Shown: piece by piece, positions 1 through 8,878 of the stretch
Position numbering within the stretch: the stretch's first letter is position 1
Layout of the letters: each line of letters begins with the position of its first letter
Assembly (NCBI GenBank): GCA_016871915.1
Contig: VHBP01000022.1
Location: forward strand, 1-34,422
Direction: 5' to 3'
DNA: 34,422 bases
Source: Gemmatimonadota bacterium
GTDB lineage: Bacteria; Gemmatimonadota; Gemmatimonadetes; Gemmatimonadales; Gemmatimonadaceae
Position numbers and translations under genes: made by a program
Notes under the pieces: generated by a model
The model's input: the letters and a program-made list of their open reading frames with translations, nothing else
Databases searched by the model: none
What the model was told of the DNA's origin: nothing

Positions 1-797
1 TGACCGAGTGGCCGCCGATGGCAGAGGCGCTCGCGCAACGCTTCTGGCCGGGGCCGCTCACCCTGGTCCTCCCGCGTCAGGCGATCGTCCCCGATGTGAT
101 CACCGGGGGTGGCCCCACGGTCGCGATTCGCTCTCCGGCGCACCCGGTGGCGCGCGCCTTGCTCGAGGCCACCGGACTCCCGATCGCCGCGCCGAGCGCG
201 AACCGCTTCACCGAACTCTCTCCCGTCACCGCCGAGCAGGTGGAGCGCGCACTCGGCGATCGTGTGGAGTGCATCCTCGATGGCGGGCGCACGAACGTCG
301 GGATCGAGAGCACCGTCGTCGATCTCTCCGGGCCGGTGCCAATGCTCCTGCGTCCGGGGACCATCACCCAAGCGGAGCTCGAGGCGATCACCGGTCCCCT
401 CGCACGACCGGCGAAGGCCGTGGATGACGAGACCCCGCGGCCGTCGCCGGGGATGATGGCGAGGCACTATGCGCCACGCGCGCCGGTCGTCCTTACCGAA
501 GCGAAGGATATCGATGCCATGGTCGTTCGCGTGGCGACCGAGGTCCAACCGGCGCGCATCGGACTCATCACCTGGAGCGGTAGTGCTCGGGAATCTTCCT
601 ATCCGGCACAGATCTTCCACCTCCCGCTCCCTGCGGACGCGGCCGGGTACGCGGCCGACCTCTATCAGGCACTCCACACCTGCGATGACGCCGGCTGCGC
701 ACGCATCCTCGTGGAGCATCCACCTGTGGATCCTGCGTGGGAGGGGGTCCGTGATCGGCTGAGCCGAGCCGCTCATCCCCTTGCCTCCCCCCTCTGA
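1..797 (+). CDS. L-threonylcarbamoyladenylate synthase (Sua5/YrdC/TsaC family), 5'-truncated by window edge
   Basis: The reading frame is open from base 3 and runs to a TGA at 795-797, so the true start lies outside the window and the ATG at 18 is internal. The visible part holds the second half of a YrdC domain ([11 protein letters not shown], then [10 protein letters not shown], then [11 protein letters not shown] and the STVVDLSG stretch), followed by the linker motif [14 protein letters not shown] and a C-terminal Sua5 domain of about 110 residues. The family makes threonylcarbamoyl-AMP from threonine, bicarbonate and ATP in the cytoplasm, for the t6A37 modification of ANN-decoding tRNAs. 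The Sua5 extension separates this protein from the short TsaC type. Roughly 60 N-terminal residues should be missing. fabI follows after 17 bases but seems to have its own promoter. The family call is secure. Confidence 0.93.
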   Translation, partial: TEWPPMAEALAQRFWPGPLTLVLPRQAIVPDVITGGGPTVAIRSPAHPVARALLEATGLPIAAPSANRFTELSPVTAEQVERALGDRVECILDGGRTNVGIESTVVDLSGPVPMLLRPGTITQAELEAITGPLARPAKAVDDETPRPSPGMMARHYAPRAPVVLTEAKDIDAMVVRVATEVQPARIGLITWSGSARESSYPAQIFHLPLPADAAGYAADLYQALHTCDDAGCARILVEHPPVDPAWEGVRDRLSRAAHPLASPL

Positions 798-809
798 ACC
801 GGCGATATC
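781..809 (+). promoter_or_regulatory. Putative sigma70-type promoter for fabI, leaderless arrangement
   Basis: TTGCCT (781-786), a 17-base spacer and GATATC (804-809) resemble a -35/-10 pair. The fabI ATG begins five bases after the -10-like hexamer, where transcription would start. No Shine-Dalgarno sequence is seen between them, so a leaderless mRNA is inferred. The -35 part lies inside the end of the preceding gene. Confidence 0.4.
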
Positions 810-814
810 ACGCT

Positions 815-1726
815 ATGCTCCCCATTGACCTCTCCGGCAAGCGCGCCCTCGTCGCGGGCGTCGCCGACGACAACGGCTTCGGCTGGGCCATCGCGAAGCA
901 CCTCATCCAGGCCGGCGCCACCGTCTGTGTGGCCACCTGGCCCCCAGCGCTCAACATCTTCCTGAATCTGCTCGAGCGCGGGAAGCTCGATGAATCGCGG
1001 CGCCTCATGGACGGGTCCCTCCTCAGCTTCGAGAAGATCTATCCCCTCGACGCCGTCTTCGATCAACTCGAGGATGCCCCCGCGGAGCTCCGTGAGAGCA
1101 AGCGCTACAAGGACGTCGGGGATTTCTCGATTGCCGGTCTCGCCGAACGCATGCGTGCGGACTTCGGCGAGGGCTCGGTCGAAATCCTCGTCCACTCCCT
1201 CGCCAATGGCCCCGAGGTCAAGAAGGCGCTCATCGACACCTCGCGCGCCGGCTACCTCGCCGCGGTGAGCGCGAGTGCCTACTCCCTCGTCTCGATGGTC
1301 CGTGCCTTCGGCCCGCTCATGCGGCGCGGTGGCGCGGTCGCCTCTCTCACCTACATGGCGAGCGAGAAGGCGATCCCGGGCTACGGCGGTGGGATGTCCT
1401 CCGCCAAGGCCGCGCTCGAGAGTGACACCCGCGTCCTCGCCTTCGAAGCCGGGCGCCGCTACGGCATCCGCGTCAACACCATCTCAGCCGGCCCCTATGC
1501 CTCGCGCGCCGCAAGTGCGATCGGGATCATCGATGACATGGTGACCTACTGCGAGGGAAACGCCCCCCTCACCGAGCGCCTCGAGGCCACCGAGGTCGGG
1601 GCGGCGACGGCCTTCCTCTGTTCGCCACTCGCGAGCGGGATCACCGGCACGACGATCTACGTCGACAAGGGGATCCATGCGATGGGGATGGCGGTCGACG
1701 GGACCACCGTCCCCGCGCGCGGCTGA
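815..1726 (+). CDS. fabI: Enoyl-[acyl-carrier-protein] reductase (NADH), plant/chlamydial-type FabI
   Basis: This 303-residue short-chain dehydrogenase/reductase catalyses the last reduction of each fatty-acid elongation cycle in the cytoplasm. The NADH-binding start is [17 protein letters not shown] (about residues 9-25). The catalytic stretch is [18 protein letters not shown], with Tyr190 and Lys198. The C-terminus contains RVNTISAGP and GTTIYVDKG. From memory of the family, the insert near residues 45-85 (WPPALNIF, then [12 protein letters not shown]) and the seven residues between Tyr and Lys match plant plastid and chlamydial reductases, whereas E. coli FabI is about 262 residues with six residues between them. 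The start is the only ATG fitting the family N-terminus. The gene converges on the GNAT gene across a hairpin. Confidence 0.95.
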   Translation: MLPIDLSGKRALVAGVADDNGFGWAIAKHLIQAGATVCVATWPPALNIFLNLLERGKLDESRRLMDGSLLSFEKIYPLDAVFDQLEDAPAELRESKRYKDVGDFSIAGLAERMRADFGEGSVEILVHSLANGPEVKKALIDTSRAGYLAAVSASAYSLVSMVRAFGPLMRRGGAVASLTYMASEKAIPGYGGGMSSAKAALESDTRVLAFEAGRRYGIRVNTISAGPYASRAASAIGIIDDMVTYCEGNAPLTERLEATEVGAATAFLCSPLASGITGTTIYVDKGIHAMGMAVDGTTVPARG

Positions 1727-1734
1727 CGCGTGTG

Positions 1735-1759
1735 CCGCATGCCCGAATCGGGCGTGCGG
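1735..1759. terminator. Hairpin between convergent fabI and GNAT genes
   Basis: CCGCATGCCCG (1735-1745), the loop AAT and CGGGCGTGCGG (1749-1759) form an 11-bp stem with one G-T wobble. It lies in the 37-base gap between two convergent stop codons, so it could end transcripts from both sides. There is no U-tract, so it may act only as an RNA 3'-end stabiliser or a weak terminator. Confidence 0.55.
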
Positions 1760-1763
1760 GGTG

Positions 1764-2261
1764 TCAGATGATCGCGCGCTCGTACATCTGCACGGCGTAC
1801 GCCCCACCATCCGACTCGCGTACCCCGACGGGCTGGTATCCGAGCCGTTCGTGGAAGCGCTGCGACCCAGGATTCGGCGGACGGAGATTCACCTCGAGGG
1901 TGATCCGCGGCCAGCGCCCCTGCGCCGCCGCATGCAGGTCATGGTACAACGCGGTGCCGACGCCACGATTCCGCGCCCGCTCCGCCACGACCACCCGATC
2001 CATATACAAGAAGGAATCGAACCGCGCCGTGAACCAGGCGTAGTTCTGACTCCAGTACGACAAGCCTGACGGCACACAGAGCAGGAACCCCGCGATCCCC
2101 TCCGCATCCTCCGCCACGCGATAGTGCGTGGTGTGCGCGACGAGCCAGGCCCACGGCGCGGGGTCGAGCGCGTTCACGTTCGGCGTCGCGGCGTTGTTCA
2201 TCGCGAGAACTATCGCGTGATCTGCATCGGTCGCGTCACGGACGAGAAGGGGGGCGCTCAT
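1764..2261 (-). CDS. GNAT-family N-acetyltransferase
   Basis: This 165-residue protein has the Gcn5-related acetyltransferase fold. The N-terminus LLVRDATDADHAIVL fits the usual first strand and helix. The acetyl-CoA pyrophosphate loop is VVVAERARNRGVGTALY, carrying the R-x-x-G-x-G signature, and the C-terminal GSQRFHERLGYQPVG is the usual motif-B region. The acceptor cannot be told from sequence. I chose the ATG at 2261 because it matches the usual GNAT N-terminus and has G-rich sequence upstream. A GTG at 2300 overlaps the TGA of the upstream gene (GTGA) and would add 13 low-complexity residues, so coupled initiation there is possible. It is the last gene of a four-gene minus-strand run. 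Confidence 0.85.
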   Translation of the reverse strand: MSAPLLVRDATDADHAIVLAMNNAATPNVNALDPAPWAWLVAHTTHYRVAEDAEGIAGFLLCVPSGLSYWSQNYAWFTARFDSFLYMDRVVVAERARNRGVGTALYHDLHAAAQGRWPRITLEVNLRPPNPGSQRFHERLGYQPVGVRESDGGAYAVQMYERAII

Positions 2262-2296
2262 CGCGCCCCCCGACCCTCCCACCGAGGCCGCTACAC

Positions 2297-5200
2297 TCAC
2301 TGCGGCACGACCTCGTCGGCGAGATCGTCATCCATCACCGGCGCGGGCCGCGTCGCCGGTTTCTCCTCCGCCTTCGGGACGATCGGTGCGAGCCCGAGCT
2401 TCTGGAGCTCGTCGTTGAGCCGCTTGAGATCGGTGTCGAACACCTTCTTGAGCTGCGTCAGCTGCACGCCGAGCGCCGTAGAGAGCTCCGCGAAGACCTG
2501 CTCCGACTGCGCCGTGGGAAGATAGGGCCCCGACGCCACCACGCCGTTCAGCGCCGCGATCCGGTTGTTGAGGCGCACCGGGAAGTTGAGCGGATCCTGT
2601 CCGCTCTGGTTCTTCACCTGATAGACCTCGTGCTCGACGCGCGACATCGCCGAGTCGATCGCCGTCGCCATCGGGCGGAGCTGCGGCGCGCCCGCGAGAC
2701 GGTCCTCCATCTCACCGCGGACCCACCGGACCTGCTTCACCGCGTCGTTCGCCTCGGTGGTCTTATCGCGGATCTTCATCAGGAAAGTGAACTGCGCGAG
2801 GAGATCGGCCTCGGTCGCTGTGGTGCGCGGATCGTTGAGGAGCTTGAAGGTCGCGACCTGCAGGGCCGCGGTCCCGACCGTCATCCGCACGGTGTAGGTA
2901 CCGGCCGGCGCCATCGGGCCGCGCACCGACCCCGCCCACATGATCATCCCACGGAAGGCGCTCGCGTCGGGATAGCGCATATCCCAGGCGAAGGTGTTCA
3001 TCCCTGCCGCATTCGCCGGGCGCTGGGCCGCCCCGCCCCCGAAGCGGCCACCCCCCGGCGCGTTCTGCGCCGCCGCCCGCTCCGCCGCGAGCGCCGCCGA
3101 GTCAGCGGACTCATACGTCTTGATCACCTGACCATTGGGCGCGAGGAACTCGAGCTTCACCGGCTGCCCCGCCTGCGCGAGGTGATAGCGCACGATCACC
3201 CCCGTCGCCGGGTTCTGACCGGGATTCGTCCCCGAGGCGCCGGGACCACGCATCCCACCACCCCCGAAGCCCCCGCCCCACTCGATGCGATAGGCATCGC
3301 GCGGCGCGAATAGGTGCGCCGGCTTGGCGAAGACCGCCGCGGTCGTCTGGCGGAGCGCCGAGAGATCGTCGAGCACCCAGAAGGAGCGGCCGTGGGTCCC
3401 GGCGATCAGATCGCCTTCCTTCACGACGAGATCGTGCACCGGCACCGGCGGGAGGTTCCCCTGCAGGCGCTGCCACTGCGCGCCGTCATCGAACGAAACA
3501 AAAACCCCGCGCTCGGTCCCCGCGTAGAGGAGCCCGCGCCGCGTCTCATCCTCACGGATCACGCGCGTGAACTCGTCGCCCGGGATCCCGGTGACGATCT
3601 TGGTCCAGGTCGCTCCGAAGTCGGTGGTCTTGTAGAGCAACGGCTGGAAGTCGTCGAGCTGGAAGCGGTTCGCGGCGAGATACGCCGTGCCGTCAGCAAA
3701 GCGTGAGGTCTCGATGATCGAGATGCGGGAGAAGTCCCCGATCCCCTTCGGTGTCACATTCTTCCAATTCTTCCCGCCATCGCGCGAGAGCTGCACGTAC
3801 CCATCGTCCGTCCCGACCCAGAGGACGTTCTTGTTCTGGTAGGATTCGGCGAGGGTGAAGATCGTCCCGTAGGTCTCGACCCCGGTCTGGTCCTTGGTGA
3901 TCGGGCCGCCGGAGGGACCGAGGGTCTTGGGGTCGTTGCGCGCGAGCGGGGGGGAGATGATGTCGAACGACTGCCCCTCGTTCGTCGAGCGGAAGAGGCT
4001 CGAGCCCCCCGCATAGAGCACCTTCGGATCGTGCATCGAGATCACGATCGGGAAGGTCCACTGGAACTTGTACTTGATGTCCTCTGACGACCACCCCATC
4101 GGGTTGTCGGGCCAGGCGTTGATGTTCCGCTCGAGCCCGGTGCGCATGTCCTTGCGCGTGAGGTAGCCGGAATAGCTCCCGGCATAGACGATGTCGGGGT
4201 TCTTGGGGTCAGCGGTCACATAGCCCGACTCGCCACCGCCAGCGTCATCCCAATCGCCGATCCCGATCCCCCCCGCCTGCCGGCTCGGGCCGCAGAGGGT
4301 GGAGTTGTCCTGCTGGGCGCCGCAGACCTTATACGGAAAGTGGTTCGTGGCGGAGACGTGATAGAACTGCGCGGTGGCGAAGTCCTGATCGGTCCAGGTC
4401 TGCCCGCCGTTGAAGGAGACGTTGGCGCCGCCGTCGTTGGCCTGCACCATCCGCTGCGGATCGTTCGGCGCGATCCAGAGATCATGGTTATCGCCGTGCG
4501 GGACGCTGATCTGCTGCCGCCAACTCTTCCCACCATCGGTCGAACGGAAGAACGAGACGTTGAGTCCATAGACGACGTTCGTGTCCTTCGGGTCGGCGAC
4601 AAGGCGCGAGTAGTACCAGGCGCGCTGGCGGAGATTGCGATCGCCGTTGAGATACTGCCAGGTCGCGCCCGCATCATCAGAGCGATAGGTGCCACCCGAA
4701 TCGGCTTCGATCTGCGCCCAGATCCGCTTCGGGTTCGCCGGCGAGATCGCGAGCCCGATCTTCCCGAGGAGTCCCTTCGGGAGCCCGGGATTATTGGTGA
4801 TCTCACGCCAGGTGGTCCCACCGTCGGTCGACTTCATGATCCCGCTGCCGGGCCCGCCAGAGTTGAGCATCCAGGGGCGACGATACGCATGCCAGAAGGT
4901 CGCGTAGAGCGTGTTCGGGTCGCTCGGATCCAGGATGAGATCCCAGACGCCCGTGGAGTCATTGCGATAGAGCACCTTCGTCCAATTCTTCCCGCCATCG
5001 GTCGTCTTGAAGACGCCACGCTCTGGATTGTTACCGAAGGCGTGCCCGAGCGCTGCGACATAGACGATGTCGGCATTCGTAGGGTGTACGCGCACCCGCC
5101 CGATGTGCCGCGTCTCCTTGAGCCCCATCGAGGTCCAGGTGCGGCCAGCATCGGTCGTCTTCCAGAGCCCGTCGCCATGCGAGGTGTTCCCGCGGATGTC

Positions 5201-5569
5201 GGTCTCGCCGCCGCCGACATAGACGATATCGGGGTTTGATTCCGCGACGCCAATCGCACCGATCGTCCCACCGAAGGCGCGATCGGTCATCGGTTGCCAG
5301 TTCACCCCACCATCGACGGTCTTCCAGACCCCGCCGCCGGTGGTCCCCATCCAGTACTCGTTCACGCGGCTCGTGGAACCGGCGACGGCGACGGAGCGGC
5401 CACCACGCGCCGGACCGAGCTCACGCCATCGCACCTGGGAGAGCGACGCGGCGGGGATCGTCTGGGCGATGAGTGGGGCCGCCGCGCCCAGCAGCGCCAG
5501 CCCGAGCACGAGCCGAATGGACCAGAGCGAACCGAGAGAACGACGGGACACGGACAGGTGCGTCATCAT
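2297..5569 (-). CDS. Exported VPS10/sortilin-like Asp-box (BNR) propeller protein
   Basis: About 1090 residues. It begins with a Sec signal peptide (SIRLVLGLALLGAAA, likely cleaved near LIA-QT). The next 700 or so residues carry many Asp-box/BNR motifs, including TTDGGKNWTKV, STDGGTTWREI, SDDAGATWQYL, STDGGKSWRQQ, SRDGGKNWKNV and TTDFGATWTKI, as in VPS10/sortilin-type beta-propellers. A Gly-rich linker (about residues 780-860) leads to a mainly helical C-terminal region rich in charged residues. Such proteins are often labelled glycosyl hydrolase, but I see no catalytic signature and do not assign an activity; a role in protein or peptide binding outside the cytoplasm is only a guess. The ATGATG at 5569-5564 overlaps the TGA of the HD-GYP gene. 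An in-frame ATG at 5632 would put 21 non-signal-like residues in front and is unlikely. Confidence 0.85.
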   Translation of the reverse strand: MMTHLSVSRRSLGSLWSIRLVLGLALLGAAAPLIAQTIPAASLSQVRWRELGPARGGRSVAVAGSTSRVNEYWMGTTGGGVWKTVDGGVNWQPMTDRAFGGTIGAIGVAESNPDIVYVGGGETDIRGNTSHGDGLWKTTDAGRTWTSMGLKETRHIGRVRVHPTNADIVYVAALGHAFGNNPERGVFKTTDGGKNWTKVLYRNDSTGVWDLILDPSDPNTLYATFWHAYRRPWMLNSGGPGSGIMKSTDGGTTWREITNNPGLPKGLLGKIGLAISPANPKRIWAQIEADSGGTYRSDDAGATWQYLNGDRNLRQRAWYYSRLVADPKDTNVVYGLNVSFFRSTDGGKSWRQQISVPHGDNHDLWIAPNDPQRMVQANDGGANVSFNGGQTWTDQDFATAQFYHVSATNHFPYKVCGAQQDNSTLCGPSRQAGGIGIGDWDDAGGGESGYVTADPKNPDIVYAGSYSGYLTRKDMRTGLERNINAWPDNPMGWSSEDIKYKFQWTFPIVISMHDPKVLYAGGSSLFRSTNEGQSFDIISPPLARNDPKTLGPSGGPITKDQTGVETYGTIFTLAESYQNKNVLWVGTDDGYVQLSRDGGKNWKNVTPKGIGDFSRISIIETSRFADGTAYLAANRFQLDDFQPLLYKTTDFGATWTKIVTGIPGDEFTRVIREDETRRGLLYAGTERGVFVSFDDGAQWQRLQGNLPPVPVHDLVVKEGDLIAGTHGRSFWVLDDLSALRQTTAAVFAKPAHLFAPRDAYRIEWGGGFGGGGMRGPGASGTNPGQNPATGVIVRYHLAQAGQPVKLEFLAPNGQVIKTYESADSAALAAERAAAQNAPGGGRFGGGAAQRPANAAGMNTFAWDMRYPDASAFRGMIMWAGSVRGPMAPAGTYTVRMTVGTAALQVATFKLLNDPRTTATEADLLAQFTFLMKIRDKTTEANDAVKQVRWVRGEMEDRLAGAPQLRPMATAIDSAMSRVEHEVYQVKNQSGQDPLNFPVRLNNRIAALNGVVASGPYLPTAQSEQVFAELSTALGVQLTQLKKVFDTDLKRLNDELQKLGLAPIVPKAEEKPATRPAPVMDDDLADEVVPQ

Positions 5570-6762
5570 GTGAGTTGGGGGAGTGAGGGAAGGAGAGAGG
5601 GTTCGGTCGTCGAGGCAGCGCGTGTCTCCCACCGGCGCATCATCGAAAGGAACGCCAAGGCAATATCGGCATCGAACTCGACGCCGGCACCCTGCTCGAT
5701 GATCGAGAGGATATCGTCGTGAGCCATCCCCTCGCGAAAGGGCCGCACGGAGGCCAGTGCATCATACACATCACAGACATGGACGATAAGACTGGCGACA
5801 TGACAGGCGCGGGCGAAGAGGAGGCGGGGGTACCCACGACCATCGATCCAGATATGGTGTTCGTATGCGACCGTCGCCGCGAGATCGAGTCGCGTGTCGC
5901 TCTCATAGATGATGCGCGCGCCCTCCTCGGGATGCTGACGGATCAGGGAGAGCTCCTGATCGGTGAGCCGACCGGGCTTGACGAGTACCTCGGTGGGGAT
6001 GCGGACCTTGCCGATGTCGTGCAACAGGGCGGCCAGCCCGAACGCCCGGACATCCGCGGCCCCACGCCCTAGCCATTCGGTGAGCGCCATCGTGAGCACC
6101 GCGACATTGATGGCGTGCGTCGTGAGGTACTGGTCGACCGGAGCCATCGTCACCAACGGGAGGACCACCGCCGGCTCCGCATGCATGGCCGCCGAGAGGG
6201 AGCGGATCACCGATTCCGCCTCCAGCAAGGGGATCTGTCCGGTCGTTCGGACCTCGTCGTGGATGAAGCGGACCGCCGCTCCCTCCTCCATGAGCGGCAC
6301 GACGGCCCGCCGCCTCGCATCGGCCAGCGAGTCCGACGGCTCGGCCTTCTGTTGATACCGCTGATCGCGGATCCCCACCGCGCCCCATCGGATCGTCGAG
6401 CGGCGCCGATGACTCGTCACCGACGAATCGACCGTCGGGTGATAGAGGAGATCGTACACCTCGCCGAGGAAGGCCTCGAGATCCTCTTGGGTGGTCTCGG
6501 GATCGATCTCGACGCGCTGGACCCCGACGGTGTCGAAACGTGCCGCCCAATCCCACCCACGAAGCGATCGGAGAGGCAGGTCGTTGTAGATCGCTTCATC
6601 GCCGATGAAGGTGAAGCGCGGGCGCACATCCGTCTCCATCAAGCGGCGCAGCGCCTCGTAGGCCTGTGCCATCGCACCCTGTCGTCCAGGGTGCTGCGCG
6701 CCATACAACTGCATGGATGTGAGGGCCTTGGTGAGGGCCGTCAGGAATCTGCCTGCCGCCAT
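5566..6762 (-). CDS. HD-GYP-type phosphohydrolase with HEAT-partner-like N-terminal module
   Basis: 398 residues. Residues 1-110 form a module with SMQLYGAQHPG and VEIDPETTQEDLEAFLG that resembles the N-terminus of the product of the gene just upstream. The HD domain follows: HAINVAVLTMAL, then LLHDIGKVRIP with His248 and Asp249, then KPGRLTDQELSLIRQHPEEG, then a GYP region (WIDGRGYP, Tyr311). HD-GYP proteins commonly hydrolyse cyclic di-GMP to pGpG or GMP. The usual HHExxDGxGYP appears here as HHIWIDGRGYP: the Glu is replaced by Ile while the histidines and GYP remain. Activity is therefore plausible but not certain. No membrane segment is visible, so it is probably cytoplasmic. The ATG shares its A with the TGA of the upstream gene (TGATG), implying coupled translation. 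Confidence 0.85.
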   Translation of the reverse strand: MAAGRFLTALTKALTSMQLYGAQHPGRQGAMAQAYEALRRLMETDVRPRFTFIGDEAIYNDLPLRSLRGWDWAARFDTVGVQRVEIDPETTQEDLEAFLGEVYDLLYHPTVDSSVTSHRRRSTIRWGAVGIRDQRYQQKAEPSDSLADARRRAVVPLMEEGAAVRFIHDEVRTTGQIPLLEAESVIRSLSAAMHAEPAVVLPLVTMAPVDQYLTTHAINVAVLTMALTEWLGRGAADVRAFGLAALLHDIGKVRIPTEVLVKPGRLTDQELSLIRQHPEEGARIIYESDTRLDLAATVAYEHHIWIDGRGYPRLLFARACHVASLIVHVCDVYDALASVRPFREGMAHDDILSIIEQGAGVEFDADIALAFLSMMRRWETRAASTTEPSLLPSLPQLT

Positions 6763-8810
6763 CAGCCTCCCCTCCGCCGCACCATCGTCGCCGCCCGCAC
6801 CGCAGGATCATTGCTCATGGCCGCGAGGGTCAACACCTCACGGCCCGCGGGGTGTGACCCCCAATGCACCGCCACACCCTCGACCGCTGCGAGGAGCTCG
6901 GGCGTGGTCGGCAACAGCGTGGCGCGGCGGAGGAGTCGGGCGGGCCGCATCACGCGACTCGCCAGCCAGATCGGGGTCTCCGGTGCCGTGTGACCGGCCA
7001 CCGCCCGGACCGCGAGCGCGCGCATCTCGGGACGCAACAACTCATCATCGGCCCGCACCTTGAGGACGGAAGCGACCTCTCGCGGACAGTGCCCCATGGC
7101 CGCGGCCAAGGACAGTCGGACGATGGTCTCATCAGGGTCCACGAATGCCCAGGCCATGGTCGCTCCCTGCTGCCGCGCATCGCGGAGCAACTCGCGGATC
7201 GCCTCGCGCCGTACCCCGACATCGGGATGCGTACTGAAGGCGCCCGGATCGTAGGCCGACGTCCAGGTGGGATGTCGTCCCAAGAGGACGAGTAGCGACC
7301 GCAGCGTCGTCCAGCGGACGATGGTGAGATGCGGCACGAGGGCCCGCGCGACCGGCGCGCCGATCTGCTCCAGCAACCCGAGATAGCGCTCGATCGTTGC
7401 TGGATCCGTGACCGCCTCCAAGGCATCGACGAGGACCGGGACCGCCGCGATCCCCATCCGCGTTATCAGCCGCTCGACGGAGCGGTGCGGAAAGGGGTGG
7501 CGCCGGGTGAGCGCATCGAGCCGGGCAGGCGTCGCGATCGCCGCCCAGAGGGCATCCCGCATCCAGGCCGCTGGCGCCTGATCCACGAGATCCATCAGCC
7601 CCTCGATCTCGCCACGCGTGATCATCTCGTCGATCGCCGGCCACATGGAGCTACCGAGGGTCTCGATCTCCAATCCGATCGCGAGCACACGCGACGGCTC
7701 GACCGGGGTCGCCTCATCCGTCGGCCTGGCCATGGGGTCACGCGCCGCCAACCGGTCGAGTGCGGCCCGATACACCGAGGGATCGGTCTCACCGCGGGTC
7801 CACCGCTCGATCAACTCCGTCACCTGCTGACGCAACGCGACATCGGCGATGGCGGCCTGGTCCCCCGTCCCCTCCTCTGCCTGTGAGGCAAGCTTGGAGA
7901 GCATCCCCCGCATCGCCGTGGAGATGGTCTGCTGCGAGACGGTGGCCGCCGCCACCGCGAGGGCGAGGACCGCGTTCGTCGTCACGGCACCCACCACCTC
8001 CTGCAGGAATCGTCGGCGCCGCGTCGCGTCGCCACCCAGATGCAAGAGCCGCTCGAGCGTCCTCTGCCCGAGCTTCTGCACCAAGGCGGAGACCCGGAGA
8101 CGGGTGCCGCTCGCATCGCGGCCCCCTCTGGTGTTAATCGCCATCGACAGCTGATACAGGACGATCATCACCGTCTGGTCGTACTCGGTGTCGCCCTCAT
8201 GGCGCTCGATCGCCTCGGCCACGGTGGCGGGGAGGGCATGCTCGATTTCGGTCCCGGAGACCGCGAGGTCGGGGAGCGCGATCTGGACGAGGCGGATCCA
8301 GAGTGCCTCCGCATCATCGATCGAGAGCGTCTCCCCGTCGGCCAACGCGAGGGACGAGAAGCTCAGCGCCATCAACCGGAGATGCGGCCACTGCGCGAGG
8401 ACGTCGGGGCCTTCGAGTCCGAGTGGACGGTCGATCCCCGACCCAGCGGTCCCGAGCGTCTGCATCAGGCGTTCGAGCTCGTCGACCGTCACCCCAGGGG
8501 TGATGCGGATCGATCCGATCTGATGTTGATGCAAGCGCGTCGCCAACGCCCGTAAGACCGGATGGTTCGGGTCGGTGGCGATGGCATCGACGATCAGCTG
8601 CATGGGCGCCACGCCGATGACGAGGGCGGGCCGCGTGGCGAGTACCGCGTTCAATCGCCCGAGCACCCCGGTCGACACCGTATCGAGGATGGGGTGCCCA
8701 GGGGGATAGATCGCCGCCTTCACCATGCCGACCGAGAATTCGACAAGTAGATCCACCAGCTCCTTGGGGAGCGTGGGGCCTGCAGCGGTCGTGACGGAGG
8801 GTCCCTCCAT
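6762..8810 (-). CDS. HEAT-like repeat protein, partner of the HD-GYP protein
   Basis: 682 residues, with no signal peptide or membrane segment. The first 120 residues (AAIYPPGHPILD, RPALVIG, then IRITPGVTVDELERLMQTL) resemble the N-terminal module of the downstream HD-GYP protein in order and spacing. The rest is almost wholly helical, with repeated units such as LVDALEAVTDPATIERYLGL, VGVRREAIRELLRD and EMRALAVRAVAG that look like HEAT or ARM repeats. No catalytic motif is recognised; a scaffold or protein-protein interaction role is inferred. It is the first gene of a minus-strand operon (HEAT, HD-GYP, VPS10, GNAT) and is divergent from the GMC oxidase gene. Translation probably begins at the ATG at 8810, six bases after a -10-like hexamer. 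Confidence 0.7.
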   Translation of the reverse strand: MEGPSVTTAAGPTLPKELVDLLVEFSVGMVKAAIYPPGHPILDTVSTGVLGRLNAVLATRPALVIGVAPMQLIVDAIATDPNHPVLRALATRLHQHQIGSIRITPGVTVDELERLMQTLGTAGSGIDRPLGLEGPDVLAQWPHLRLMALSFSSLALADGETLSIDDAEALWIRLVQIALPDLAVSGTEIEHALPATVAEAIERHEGDTEYDQTVMIVLYQLSMAINTRGGRDASGTRLRVSALVQKLGQRTLERLLHLGGDATRRRRFLQEVVGAVTTNAVLALAVAAATVSQQTISTAMRGMLSKLASQAEEGTGDQAAIADVALRQQVTELIERWTRGETDPSVYRAALDRLAARDPMARPTDEATPVEPSRVLAIGLEIETLGSSMWPAIDEMITRGEIEGLMDLVDQAPAAWMRDALWAAIATPARLDALTRRHPFPHRSVERLITRMGIAAVPVLVDALEAVTDPATIERYLGLLEQIGAPVARALVPHLTIVRWTTLRSLLVLLGRHPTWTSAYDPGAFSTHPDVGVRREAIRELLRDARQQGATMAWAFVDPDETIVRLSLAAAMGHCPREVASVLKVRADDELLRPEMRALAVRAVAGHTAPETPIWLASRVMRPARLLRRATLLPTTPELLAAVEGVAVHWGSHPAGREVLTLAAMSNDPAVRAATMVRRRGG

Positions 8811-8816
8811 ACGGGA

Positions 8817-8822
8817 AAGCTA
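8817..8822 (-). promoter_or_regulatory. Putative -10 element for the HEAT/HD-GYP operon
   Basis: On the minus strand TAGCTT ends six bases before the ATG at 8810. No good -35 is seen at 16-18 bases and no Shine-Dalgarno sequence lies in between, so a leaderless transcript is only suggested. Confidence 0.25.
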
Positions 8823-8842
8823 CGTCCGCATGGGGCGCGATG

Positions 8843-8872
8843 TTGGTCTCCCGACGAGGATTGCGCTATCTC
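8843..8872 (+). promoter_or_regulatory. Putative promoter deciding the GMC oxidase start
   Basis: TTGGTC (8843-8848), an 18-base spacer and TATCTC (8867-8872) form a -35/-10-like pair. The in-frame GTG at 8879 sits seven bases after the -10 start region ends, where RNA would begin. If this is the promoter, the upstream ATG at 8840 is outside the transcript and GTG 8879 is the true, leaderless start. Confidence 0.45.
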
Positions 8873-8878
8873 TCCGTC

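Noticed and set aside
2297-5569. Calling the VPS10/Asp-box protein a glycosyl hydrolase
   Set aside because: Asp-box repeats occur in sialidases, but no sialidase catalytic Arg/Tyr/Glu pattern was recognised, so only the fold is claimed.
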